This document shows positions 1-11,500 of a DNA stretch of 64,000 nt, one piece after another. The position numbers were made by a program, and so were the translations under genes. Below the pieces are notes generated by a model. That model was not told the origin of the DNA and made no database searches. It saw nothing but the letters and a program-made list of their open reading frames with translations. The DNA lies in assembly GCA_041653875.1 (NCBI GenBank), contig JBAZEM010000005.1:1-64000 (forward strand), written 5' to 3'. The DNA is from VSJD01 sp041653875. GTDB lineage: Bacteria > Verrucomicrobiota > Kiritimatiellia > JAAZAB01. Position 1 is the stretch's first letter. Each line of letters opens with the position of its first letter.

Positions 1-3000
1 TGTCAGGGTCGCGTTTGCGCTCGTCACAACGCCCAGGGAATTCGACACCACCACCCTGAACTTGGCGCCGCTATCGCCCGCCACTATCGGCGGCGTCATA
101 TAACTGGCCGTCCACGCCGTCGCACCGCCAAGATTCGTCCCGTTCTTTTGCCACCGATACATCAGCGGCGCCGTCCCCGTGGCCGTCACGCTGAATGTCG
201 CCGACTGGCCCGCCTTCACCGTCACGTTCTCCGGCTGGTCCTCGATCACGGGCGCGGAAGTCACCTTCAGGATCGCATCCACGCTCGTCGCACTGCCGCG
301 CGCGTTCGTCACCTTCACGCTATATTTCGCGCCGTTATCGCCAAGCACCGTCGTCGCCGGCGTCGTATAACTTGCCGCCGTGGCCCCGGCGATGTTCACG
401 CCGTTCTTGCGCCATTGATAGGTCATCGGCGTCGTCCCGACCGCCGTCACGCTGAACGCCACCGTCTGGCCCGCCGTCACCGACCGGTTCATCGGCTGGT
501 CCGTGATCGCCGGCGGCGCAGAATTCACCGTCAGGATCGCATCCGCGCTGGTCACATTGCCCGCCGCGTTCGCCACCACCACGCTATATTTTGCGCCATT
601 ATCGGTTCCCACCGTTATCGGAGTCGTGTAACTGGATGAGGTCGCCCCGGAAATATTCACGCCGTTCCTGCGCCACTGATACGTGAATGGCGCCGTCCCG
701 GCGGCGATAACACCGAACGTCGCCGTCTGAAAATAGGCCGTCACCGTCTTGCTCACCGGCTGGGCCGCGATCGTCGGCGGCACGGAATTAACCGTCAGCA
801 TCGCATTCGCGCTCACCACGATGCCCGCCGCATTCGTCACCACCACGCCGAACCACGCGCCGTTATCCCCCGCCACCGTCGCCGGCGTCGTGTAAGCCGC
901 CGCCGTGGCGCCGGGAATGCTCACCCCGTTTCTGCGCCACTGGTATGCCAAGGGCGTCATTCCACTCGCCGTCACCTTGAACACCGCCGTCTCACCGCCT
1001 GTCACCGTCAGGTTCGTCGGCTGGGCCGTGATCGCCGGCGGTACGGAATTCACCGTCAAGATCGCATTCGCGCTCACCACACTGCCGAACGAGTTCAACA
1101 CCACCACGCTGAACGCCGCGCCGTTGTCGCCCGAGACCGTCGCCGGCGTCGTGTAACTGGAGTTGGTCGCCGCGGCAATATTCGCCCCGTTCCGGCGCCA
1201 CTGATACTTCAAGGGCGCCAATCCGGTGGCCGTCACGCTGAACGCCGCCGCCTGGCCGGCCGTCACCGTCTTATTTACCGGTTGGACCGTGATCGCGGGC
1301 GCGGTGGAATTCACCGTCAAGATCGCATTCGCGCTGGTCGCACTGCCGAGCGTGTTCGTCACCACCACGCTGAATTTTGCGCCATTATCGCCAGCCACCG
1401 TCGCCGGCGTCGTGTAGCTGGAGGCCGTGGCCCCGGCGATGTTCGTCCCGTTCTTGCGCCACTGATACGCCAGGGGCGCCTGCCCGGTGGCCGTCACGCT
1501 GAAGGCCGCCGTCTGCCCCACCGTCACCGCCTTGCCCGCCGGCTGGACCGCGATGGCCGGCACGGTCTTCACCGTCAGGATCGCACTCGAACTGGTCGCG
1601 CTGCCGAATGCGTTCGCCACCACCACGCTGTACGCCGCGCCGTTATCGGCCGCCGTTATCGCCGGGGTCGTGTAATTGGCCGCGGTCGCCCCGGCTATGT
1701 TCACCCCGTTCTTGCGCCACTGATAGGTCAACGCGCCCATCCCGACGGCGGTCACACGCAACGCCGCCGGCTGGCCGCCCGACACCACCAAGTTCGTCGG
1801 CGGTGTCACAATGACGGGCGCGCCGGTATAGGGTGTCAGACCGTCGGCCACCGCGATGGCCCTGGGAACCATCAGGAGCGAGGGCGACGTCGCCCACAAC
1901 AGCGGGATCGAGTAAAATTGTGGATATTTATCGGCGATCTTCCCGAGCCGGGCAACCGATCCGGCTTCGCCGGGATTGAGGGGAATCCGGTAAAGCCCAT
2001 GCGCACTGACATTCACAGTTCGAGTCGGCGTCCAGTTGCCGTTGCCGGGCAGACCTGTGTAAAGCGCGATATACTCGCTGCCGAGCGTATAGTAGCTTTC
2101 CAAATCCAGGCTGGTCGTGCCCTTGGGAATATAAAAGTAGGTGGTGCCTAATGACGTGTCATTGCGCCGATTGCTCGTAAACCCCTGCGGGATCGAGGCG
2201 CCCGACATCGTATTGCCGGCAAGATCGTAATCCAACGTTGACACTCTTATGTTGAACAATGAAACGGCAGATGTATTATTAAGAGCGCAAATAGGATCCA
2301 GATCAAAGCGATAGACGCCCGCCACGGGCGCCGTGTAGCTCGCCACGATGCGCTGACAGCGGCCCGCCGGGTCGGCCGTTGTGACAAAGACGGCGCCGGT
2401 GGTGAAAGCCGAATTCGCATAGCCATTCCATACGTTCGTCCATTGCTGATGCGCGGCGTCCCAGCGACTGACACTATAGGGCAAACGCCTGACGTCCGCG
2501 TTGGTGGCGGCCCAGTAAACCTGGAAGCCGATGACGTCCCCGGCCAGGCGGGCCCGGGTCAACGGCTGGGGGCGAAGATACTCATTGACGTAGCTCAGGC
2601 AGCCCGCCAGCGCGTTGGTGCGAAACTGCTGGACGCCGACCAGGTCGTTGAGATCAACGTCCGAGCCATGCGTGCCGTCAGCCAGCACGGCATTGTCAAA
2701 TTCATTGACCGGCGTCATCGGCCAGTGCCTGACCACGTTCGCCCACCAACCCGCCGTTTCGCTCGGTTCGTAGTGCGCCGCCGCAACGAACGGCGGCGTC
2801 ACATTGGTGTTAAAAAAGTTGGGGCTTGCGATCCTTTCGACCGCATCAAATCTGACGTCCTTGAACACATTATACAGGAGCGTGACGAGGGGATTCATAT
2901 AGGACATCTGCCCTTTCCACAGAAGTTCCTTAAATTCCGGCAAGGAGTTGTCCACGCCGACGTCCTGCAAATAGTAATAATACCAGAATTGCTTGAGGTC

Positions 3001-5250
3001 ATCCAGCCGCCGCTGCTCGGGGGTCCCCGGCGCAATCAGGGCGTCGGCCTGCTGGATCAAGTTTATCGCCCGACCACGGGTGTTGGGCGTATTGAGAAAA
3101 TTCCCGTACACCATGTAATCATGGTATTGCTTCATCACCCCGGCGGCATTGGCGCCATAGGCGCGGGTGATCCAGCGGGTTCGCAAGGCGTCAAACTGGT
3201 CCATAGTGAGCTCCGGGTCCCACATCTTCTTGGAAAAGAGATAAAAATCCAGCCCCGACTTCCCGAAATTCAAGTCCATCTGCCAGACGCCTCCCTTGCC
3301 CCCCGCCTCGTATAATGGATCCAGGAGATCCCAAATGCCGCCGAGCGACGCCCCGGAATAGATGCATTGATCCACCCCCCAATCGCCGCCGACGACGCTT
3401 TGGGAGAGGAGTGCATATCTGATCCCCGGCTGAGGCGACAGCATCGAATAAGCCTTCACACGATCGGGATACGAGATGGTACTCGTCCACTTGCCCTTGC
3501 CGCGATGCTGGGTAAAGAAGGACACCGTCACGCGCACGCGCCTGTCCAGGTTAAAATTGGGCGGCACGTCGTGAAAATAGTAACTGAGACACGAGGTGAT
3601 GATCAGTTCCTTCTTGGAAATGCCGCCCGACAGCCGGTTCGCGGCGGGGAGGCTGTTGACGTATTTGTCGAACTCCCTCAACAGCCAGTTATTGAACGCC
3701 ATGAGTGTGTCGGAATAGGCGTTGGCTGAATCCGGATGCGCGGGGTCCGCCGGATTCCACCACCAGCTTTCGGTCGCCTGGTTCGGCTGCGGCCCGACCG
3801 GGCTGCCGCTGAGCTTGTAAGCGCCCCACGGCTGGCCCTCCGCCTGGCGATATTCCGGATACCAGTTCTTATACGCCGTGCATCGCACGAAGAGGTCATC
3901 GTCGGGACCGGCATCCCCAGGCTCGACGTTCAACGAGTAAATCTGGCCGGGATGACTCACCCAGAACGCTTCCGCCTGTTTTTTCATTCTTTCAAAAAAA
4001 ATCGCCCGCACCTCCGGCACCGATAAATCGACATGCGACCGAACGCCGTTCAAGGGGGTTTCAAACCAGTAATAGTTTGCGCCGGACCCGACGCACCAAG
4101 CGATTGCGTTGGTCGCGGTGGCGGGGCGGTCGGTGGCGAAATAAATCGTGTACAAATTGTTGGAAGATGCCGCCGGCCGGTTGGCATACAATCCATACTG
4201 GACCGGGGCAATCAATCCTTTCGTGGAGCGCCTGGCAACCATGTCGTCGAGAATGGGCAGGGGAAATATCCCCCCCTGGCTGGGGGGATTCGGCATCGAT
4301 TGATTTTGGTTCGCCACACGGAGACCTCTCTGCCAATGGTCGTAGCTGACTTCCACGGGCTCATCGGGCGCATGCAGGCCGTTGCCGTCATTATCCGCGC
4401 CCTTAAGATAACCGTACGAGATCGTGCCCATCCCGCCGGCCGCACCCCACTCCGGCGCTATGACCCGCAAATAAAAACCGGGATGACTGGAATATTCCAT
4501 GTTAAATATCAAATATTTGGCGGTAAAGTTTGGCGTATAGGTCCAATTCGGCCCCATGCCGAGGGTCTCGTACCCGATTTGATAGCCGGGGACGGCATGG
4601 CCGCCTTCCAGCAATTCGACCACGGCATGACCCAGGCCGCTGAAATTATTCGCCACTATATAGATGCCCGAGGCTTCCGTGTGGATATAAAACGCCTCGC
4701 TCCGATCATAAAGTTTCGTGTAAGGATCGTCCAAGTCGTCGATCAGCGCGGCCTTGGCCTTGCTCACCACGTCCGCCGGCGCGTTGGGCGAGTTGGTCAG
4801 CGCCTCCAGCGTGGTCAGCATGATGGCGTTGTTAAGCGGGTAGGTGTTATGACTCGCCACCGGCAAGCGCTGGCCGGTCATCTGATAAATACCATCGCTC
4901 AAATATTTAACCGCCGACCATACGGTCACCCCCTGCGATGTGCTAGTACGCGCTAATCCTCTGGCGGTCAGGTTGGTGATGTCCCCCGACAAATTCAGGT
5001 TGGTGGCCGCCCCGGTCGGCGTGTACACAACCATGTTGTCGGCCACCACGATCGTCGGCAAATTGGCGTGGTCGGCCCGCACGGCGGTGAAAGGCCCATT
5101 GGTGCCCGCCAACGCGGCGCCGGCGCCGCCGAACAGAGCGATCAGCCCCAACGCCACGGCCTTCGCCAAAAACGCCGGCCGGTTGGGCGCGGTTTTTCGG
5201 AAGCGCGCGGGACGGAAAGTCGCGGAACCATCAAGCAGTTTTGCGCTCAT
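1..5250 (-). CDS. Giant secreted DUF4838-like / Ig-repeat protein, partial (3' end outside the window)
   Basis: An open frame runs from an ATG at 5250 to the left edge with no stop (1750 codons). AGGAG lies 7 nt upstream of the ATG. The first ~49 residues form a long signal peptide (basic n-region, then a hydrophobic core ending in AALAG). Residues ~50-1140 match the N-terminal region of the neighbouring giant protein almost throughout and look like a DUF4838-type, glycoside-hydrolase-like module. Seven Ig-like repeats of ~90 residues follow (pattern xxQPxNxTVxxGQ ... YQWRKNG ... GDNGAxYSVVV), with the last running off the edge. It is probably exported and acts on, or binds, complex polysaccharide; the substrate cannot be told. 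The catalytic assignment is a family-level guess, while the repeats and signal peptide are directly visible. It lies downstream of, and on the same strand as, its paralogue at 5521-22809. Confidence 0.85.
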   Translation of the reverse strand, partial: MSAKLLDGSATFRPARFRKTAPNRPAFLAKAVALGLIALFGGAGAALAGTNGPFTAVRADHANLPTIVVADNMVVYTPTGAATNLNLSGDITNLTARGLARTSTSQGVTVWSAVKYLSDGIYQMTGQRLPVASHNTYPLNNAIMLTTLEALTNSPNAPADVVSKAKAALIDDLDDPYTKLYDRSEAFYIHTEASGIYIVANNFSGLGHAVVELLEGGHAVPGYQIGYETLGMGPNWTYTPNFTAKYLIFNMEYSSHPGFYLRVIAPEWGAAGGMGTISYGYLKGADNDGNGLHAPDEPVEVSYDHWQRGLRVANQNQSMPNPPSQGGIFPLPILDDMVARRSTKGLIAPVQYGLYANRPAASSNNLYTIYFATDRPATATNAIAWCVGSGANYYWFETPLNGVRSHVDLSVPEVRAIFFERMKKQAEAFWVSHPGQIYSLNVEPGDAGPDDDLFVRCTAYKNWYPEYRQAEGQPWGAYKLSGSPVGPQPNQATESWWWNPADPAHPDSANAYSDTLMAFNNWLLREFDKYVNSLPAANRLSGGISKKELIITSCLSYYFHDVPPNFNLDRRVRVTVSFFTQHRGKGKWTSTISYPDRVKAYSMLSPQPGIRYALLSQSVVGGDWGVDQCIYSGASLGGIWDLLDPLYEAGGKGGVWQMDLNFGKSGLDFYLFSKKMWDPELTMDQFDALRTRWITRAYGANAAGVMKQYHDYMVYGNFLNTPNTRGRAINLIQQADALIAPGTPEQRRLDDLKQFWYYYYLQDVGVDNSLPEFKELLWKGQMSYMNPLVTLLYNVFKDVRFDAVERIASPNFFNTNVTPPFVAAAHYEPSETAGWWANVVRHWPMTPVNEFDNAVLADGTHGSDVDLNDLVGVQQFRTNALAGCLSYVNEYLRPQPLTRARLAGDVIGFQVYWAATNADVRRLPYSVSRWDAAHQQWTNVWNGYANSAFTTGAVFVTTADPAGRCQRIVASYTAPVAGVYRFDLDPICALNNTSAVSLFNIRVSTLDYDLAGNTMSGASIPQGFTSNRRNDTSLGTTYFYIPKGTTSLDLESYYTLGSEYIALYTGLPGNGNWTPTRTVNVSAHGLYRIPLNPGEAGSVARLGKIADKYPQFYSIPLLWATSPSLLMVPRAIAVADGLTPYTGAPVIVTPPTNLVVSGGQPAALRVTAVGMGALTYQWRKNGVNIAGATAANYTTPAITAADNGAAYSVVVANAFGSATSSSAILTVKTVPAIAVQPAGKAVTVGQTAAFSVTATGQAPLAYQWRKNGTNIAGATASSYTTPATVAGDNGAKFSVVVTNTLGSATSANAILTVNSTAPAITVQPVNKTVTAGQAAAFSVTATGLAPLKYQWRRNGANIAAATNSSYTTPATVSGDNGAAFSVVVLNSFGSVVSANAILTVNSVPPAITAQPTNLTVTGGETAVFKVTASGMTPLAYQWRRNGVSIPGATAAAYTTPATVAGDNGAWFGVVVTNAAGIVVSANAMLTVNSVPPTIAAQPVSKTVTAYFQTATFGVIAAGTAPFTYQWRRNGVNISGATSSSYTTPITVGTDNGAKYSVVVANAAGNVTSADAILTVNSAPPAITDQPMNRSVTAGQTVAFSVTAVGTTPMTYQWRKNGVNIAGATAASYTTPATTVLGDNGAKYSVKVTNARGSATSVDAILKVTSAPVIEDQPENVTVKAGQSATFSVTATGTAPLMYRWQKNGTNLGGATAWTASYMTPPIVAGDSGAKFRVVVSNSLGVVTSANATLT

Positions 5251-5433
5251 GCGAAATCTCCTGAATGTTCGAGACACACCTTTAAGTTAAGTATAAGGTA
5301 GCTTAGGCGGAATAATAATTCAACACAAAACGATTGTATCTTTGCACGCGGAGATCCGGCGGGGAGCAGACGATTGCCCGCGAAACACGAAAAGAACGCT
5401 AAATTTATCCAACTAAGGCGGGCAACCCAGCCC

Positions 5434-5520
5434 CGACGGCGGAACACCGTTCCGCCCTACAATTCGACATGATAGGCGCGGAACCTGTGGCGCGTCACGG
5501 TGTGACGCGGTCTTGTTTTA
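5434..5520. repeat. 87-bp double-hairpin repeat, copy 1
   Basis: Two strong hairpins in series: GGCGGAACACCGTTCCGCC followed by CTACA, then GCGTCACGGTGTGACGC. A nearly identical 87-bp copy lies at 24585-24671. This copy abuts the stop codon of the 5762-residue gene, so it could double as its transcription end. It also sits in the leader of the left paralogue. The rest of the gap (5251-5433) holds only the Shine-Dalgarno of the left gene and a short CGAAACACGAAAA word. Confidence 0.8.
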
Positions 5521-8500
5521 TTACGGCACGACCTGGATCGTCAGGGGCGCGGAAGCCACCGTGGCGCCCAGATCGTCCGTCACCCGGGCGGTGTACTCAT
5601 GCGCGCCCACCCCAACATTATTGAGCGTTGTGCTGTACGGCGCCACCGTATCGTTCACCGCCAAAACGCCATCCTGATAAAAGGCCACTTGCCGCACTGT
5701 GCCGTCCGAGTCCGCCGCCACTGCGTTCAATGTCACACTGGCCGGCGCCGGGTTGGTGACGCCAGACTGCGGACTGCTCAAGCTCGCCGTGGGCAGGCTG
5801 TTGGCGGGGGGCGCCGTCATGCTGACGTTATCGAAGGTCGCCTCCGTCAGCGCGTCGCTAAAACTGGAGACCGCCAACCCAACGTTCATGTCGCTCGGCA
5901 GGGCCAGGATCGCGGTCCCGCCAAACACCCAATTGATTCCATCGGCGGAACGGAAACCACTGACCGAGTTGCCGTAGCGCACCAACTTCACCCAGTAAGG
6001 CGTGGTCACCCCTCCGCCATAGACCCCCGTAGTGACATCCCCGGCGTTGGCGCGTTGATAAAAATACGTGGTCCAAGAGAGGTTTAGATAATAAACGGCC
6101 ATCAGCGCATGACAAGCGTTGGAGGCCAGCCCGTCGCGCACCATGACCCCGGCAAGCCCCCCTTGCATGCTCGTCGCCCGCGCCACGATCTGGCCGTCAC
6201 CCGCCCAGCTTGTCCAGGCAAACCCGAAGGCGCCGCTTCCGACAAGCCACCTTCCGGATGAACCGATCGTATATTTGCCGTCGGAATCCGAATAACCGGC
6301 CCGGCCGGCAATGCTCGCCGGGCCCACGTCCTGCCAAGCCAAGCCGCTCGGCAAGGCGCCGCCGTAATCGGCGGCCACCGTCACCGTGATCGGCGCCGAC
6401 TCGATCGTGGCGCCCAGATCGTCCGTCACGCGGGCACGGTAGATATAACTGCCGACCGCCAGGTTCTCCTGCGCGATGGCGAACGGCACGCTCTGATCCA
6501 GACCGATCAAGACCCCATTGCGGTAAAATTCCGCCCGGATGATCTGTCCGCCGGCATCCGCCGTGGCGTCGGCCGTAAGCGCCACACTCCCCGGCGCTGT
6601 GTTGGTCGTGCCGGCTTGCGGGCTGTTCAAGGTCACCGTCGGCAAATTTTCGGCGGGAGGAGCGCCGAGCGTGACATTATCGAAGGTCGCCGTGGCCAGC
6701 ATGCCATTGTTGCCGCTTGTCACCGCCAGGCCCACGTAAAGAGTATCCGGCAAGCCCGTAAAGATTTCCGTGCCCAGCAACACCCAGTTTGCCCCATCGC
6801 TGGAGCCGAAACCGCTTACCGAGTTGCCATACCGCACCAGCTTAACCCAGTAGGGTGCCGAGGCCGCGGCACCCGAATTGGCTGTCGTCACGCCATTGGT
6901 CGCAATCCGGCGGGAGAACATCGCAATGCTTGGCGTAAGGCCCGCGAACATGCAGGGGGCATTACTCGCCAAACTCGTCCGCATCATCACGCCCGCCTTT
7001 ACGCCCGCGCCCGTATTCTGCAACGAGGTCACGCGCGCGATGATTTGGCTGTCCCCGCTCAAGCTTTGGTAATCGAAATAGAACGAGTCACTCGTCCCGC
7101 CGATCCCCAGGCCTGAAGCGCTGATGTTGAATTGGCCGTCCGCATAGCTTGTGGCCCCGGGGATACCGACATTGGCGGTCTCCGCCGTGCTCCAGCCGGC
7201 CGGCAATGCGCCGCCGCCGACCGTAACATGGACCGTCACCACACTCGAGGTCGTAACAGCATAACGGTTGTCGTACGCCCTGGCCGTCAGGCTGTAATCG
7301 CCCGCCGCCGCGTTGTTCCAGGTGAAACTATAGGGCGCCGTAGTCGCCTGGCCCAGTTTGACAGCGCCGTTATAGAATTCCACCCGGGCGACCCCGCCAT
7401 CCGAGTCGCTCGCATCGGCCGTCAGCGCAATACTCGCCGGCGCCGCGTAGGCCGCGCCATTCGCCGGACCGGTCAACAGCACCATGGGCGGGGCGTTGGA
7501 GGGGGTGGTCGCCGAAGCTTCCGCAACCGGCGAATCGCCATAGGCGTTTCGGGCGAAGACGCGATACGTGTAGAACGTGACCGGCACGACCGTCGAATCC
7601 GCATAGTTAGTCGCGTTGGAGGCGGCGTAGGCCAAGAAGACAAACGCGTTCGTCGGCCCAATCCGGCGCTGAACCACATAGACCGTCTCATCATTTGCGT
7701 TGTCCGTCCAAGCCAGATCGACCAGACTGCTCTTGGCCGCTATGGCCGTCAAACCGGAGGGCGCATTCGGCGGGCAATTCACCGTCAAGATCGCATTCGC
7801 GCTCGTGACTGCGCCCAGCGCGTTTGTCACCACCACGCTATACATCGCGCCGCTGTCGTCCGCCGCCGTCGCCGGATTAGTATAACCGGCCGCAGTCGCG
7901 CCGGTTATATTCACCCCGTTCTTGCGCCACTGATATGCCAATGGCGCAGATCCCGTCGCCGTCACGCTGAACGCCGCCGGCTGACCCACCGCCACCGTCT
8001 TGCTCACCGGCTGGAGCGTGATTTCCGGCAACCTGGGAACGATCGCCAACACTTCCGCCGCCGTCAAAGCCCGCTTATAGATGCGCACGTCGTCGAGCTT
8101 CTCGGCGAAGCGCTGGCCGCCCGACTGGTAGTTGCCCACGGCATAGACGTCCGTGGTTGACTTGCGGTCGCTCACGCCGACCCACACGCCATCGACGTAG
8201 AACGTGGTCGTCGTCCCACTGCCCACCGCCGCCACATGATGCCAGCCGTTCGACAATCCGCCCAGGTTGTACCCGCACCCGCGGAAGCCGCTCCAGGGAG
8301 AGGTGATATACACGCCCAGGTTAAGACCGGCATCTGTTATGATCTGATGGTCGAAGCTTTGTCCTCGCGTCAGGGTATGATAGGTGGCCGTATCGGGCAA
8401 GGGCGTCGTGAACCATGAGCTGATCGTCCAGTTCTCGCCCAGGCTCACGGGATAGCTGATCGTCACTCTATCGCCCGCATTGGTGAACTGGAGGGCGCCG

Positions 8501-11500
8501 TCAATCTTGCCCGGCGTTGTCCACTTCGCGTTATATACCAGCCCCATGTGACCGTTGCCGGAACTATCCGCCGCCGCTGTGCCGTTGGTTTCATCGAATT
8601 TCCAGTACGCCGCCAAATCGGGGTCGGGCGTATTCACCGTCAGGGTCGCGTTCACGCTTGTCACGTTGCCCAGCGCATTCATCGCCACCACGCTATATAT
8701 CGCGCCATTATCGGTCAATAGCGTTGCCGGCGTCGTGTAAGCGGACATCGTGGCGCCGGGTAGATCGGCGCCGTTTCTGCGCCACTGATATCTCAACGGC
8801 ACAGTTCCCGTGGCTGTCACGCTGAATGTGGCCGTCTGACATGCCATGACCTGTTGGTCAGCCGGCTGGACCGTGATTTCCGGCAACCTGGGAACGATCG
8901 CCAACACTTCCGCCGCCGTCAACGCCAGATTATAAACGCGCACGTCGTCGAGCTTCTCCGCGAAGCGCTGGCCGCCCGACTGGTAGTTGCCCACCGCATA
9001 GACGTCCGTGGTTGACTTGCGGTCGCTCACGCCGACCCACGCGCCATCAACGTAGAACGTGGTCGTCGTCCCACTGCCCACCGCCGCCACATGATGCCAG
9101 CCGGCACTCAGCCCGCCCAGGTTGTACCCACAACTGCGGAAGCCGCTCCAGGGAGAGCTGATATACACGCCCAGGTTAAGACCGGCATCTGTTATAATCT
9201 GATGGTCGAAGCTTTGTCCGCGCGTCAGGGTATGATAGGTGGCCGTATTAGGCAGTGGCGCCGTGAACCATGAGCTGATCGTCCAGTTCTCGCCCAGGCT
9301 CACCGGCCGGCTGATCGTCACTCTATCGCCCGCATTGGTGAACTGGAGGGCGCCGCCAATCTTGCCCGGCGTTGTCCACTTCGCGTTATATACCAACCCC
9401 GTGTGACCGTTGCCGGAACTATCCGCCGCCGCCGTGCCGTTGGTTTCATCGAACCTCCACCACGCCGACAGGGTTTGACCGGCAACCAACACTTCCACCT
9501 CTGGCGCGGTCAACGCCCGTTTGTATACCCGCACATCGTCAAGTTTGTCCGCAAACCGCTGGTTCCCCCATATATAGTTGCCAACCGTATAGACCTCCGT
9601 GGTTGACTTGCGGTCGCTCACGCCGACCCACGCGCCATCGACGTAGAACGTGGTCGTCGTCCCACTGCCCACCGCCGCCACGTGATGCCAGCCGTTCGAC
9701 AACCCGCCCAGGTTGTATCCGCACCCGCGGAATCCGCTCCAGGGGTTTTGGATATACACACCCAGGTTAAGACCGGCATCCGTTATGATCTGATGGTCGA
9801 AGCTTTGCCCGCGCGTCAGGGCATGCCACGTGGCCGTATCGGGCAAGGGCGTCGTGAACCATGAACTGATCGTCCAGTTCTCGCCCAGGCTCACTGCCTG
9901 AGTGCTCACCAACACATCTTCCGCGCCGGCAAACTGGAGAGCGCCGCCAAACTTGCCAGACGTTGTCCATGTGGCGCCACAGGCAATCCCAAGGTGACCG
10001 TTGCCGGAACTATCCGCCGCCTCCAGACCGCTGGTTTCATCGAGGGTCCAGTGCGCCGCCAAATCTGGGTCAGGCACGTTCACTATCAGCGTCGCGTTCA
10101 CGCTCGTCACGCCGCCAAATGCGTTCGACACCACCACGCTGTACGCCGCGCCATTATCGCCCGCCACCAACGCCGGCGTCGTGTATAAGGCCGCCGTAGC
10201 TCCTGAAATGGCCGCCCCGTTCTTGCGCCATTGATACGTCAGGGGCGCGGCGCCCGTTGCCGTCACGCCGAACGCCGCCGTCTGGCCGACGGTCACCGTC
10301 TGGTTCGCCGGCTGGGTCGTAATCATGGGCAGTGTTGAAGCATAGGCCTCGACTTCAACAATGCAACTGTAATAGAACGTCGAATTATTGATGAGCACTC
10401 GAATCCGGTCGGTCGTCACGGCGGGGAACGTGATTTTACGCCAGATCAGGTTATTATTAGTCACACTCCCGCCCGGCGCCGTTATCCAAGCGGCTCCATC
10501 CCAGTATTGAACGTCAAAAGCCGTCACGCCATAACTAACAAAGGTCTGTGTTGGCGTCGGCTCCACCGGGTTCGCGTAATTATTTTGCAGGGTGAACACA
10601 TCGATTTCGCTAATACTGCACACCGACGCGAAATCGATCTGCAACCAGTCCGGACGAGCGTTGTACGTAGCGTCGGCCCAGCCTCCGCCACTCCCCCAAA
10701 TCAAGCCTTTGCGATCGCCGTTGTTCACCGCCGCAGGCGGATAGTCGGCGCTATAGACCGAGGAGGCGCTTGCCACCCCGCCATTGACTTGAGCCGCCAC
10801 GTTAATAAGGTTCGAGGCGCCCCCGCCCGAACTCACCGTCAGTGTCGCTCCCGCGCTCGTCACTTCGCCAAACGCATTCATTACGACCACGCTATACGTC
10901 ACGCCGTTATCGCCCAACACCGCCGCCGGCGTCGCATAATTAGCCGCAATGGCCCCGGCAATATTCTCCCCGTTCTTGCGCCACTGATAACTCATTGGCT
11001 CCGTGCCGTTCGCCGTCACGCTGAACGCCGCCGCCTGGCCTTCCCTGACCGTCTGGTTCGTCGGCTGGGTCACGATCATGGGCGCCGAATTCACCGTCAA
11101 GGTCGCATTCACGCTCGTCACACTGCCTACCACGTTCGTCACCACCACGCTGAACGCCGCGCCATTGTCGCCGAACACCGTCGCCGGCGTCGTGTAATTA
11201 GCCGCCGTGGCGCCGACAATATTCGTCCCATTCCGGCGCCACTGGTGCGTCATGGGCTCCGCTCCGCTGACCGTCACTCCGAACGTCGCCGTCTGACCGG
11301 CCGCCACGGTCTGGTTCGCCGGCTGGACCGTAATCGCTGGCGCTGAACTCACCGTCAGGATCGCATTCGCGCTCGTCACACTGCCCAGCGCGTTCGTCAC
11401 CACCACGCCATACGCCGTGCCGTCATCGCCCAACACCGTCGCCGGCGTCGTGTAATTGGCCGCCGTCGCGCCGGCTATGTTCGTCCCATTCTTACGCCAC

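Noticed and set aside
148..2151. Long Arg/His-rich plus-strand frames across the left giant gene
   Set aside because: They are the antisense of the Ig-repeat codons, periodic for that reason, with no start signals; the minus-strand frame is continuous and homologous to its neighbour.
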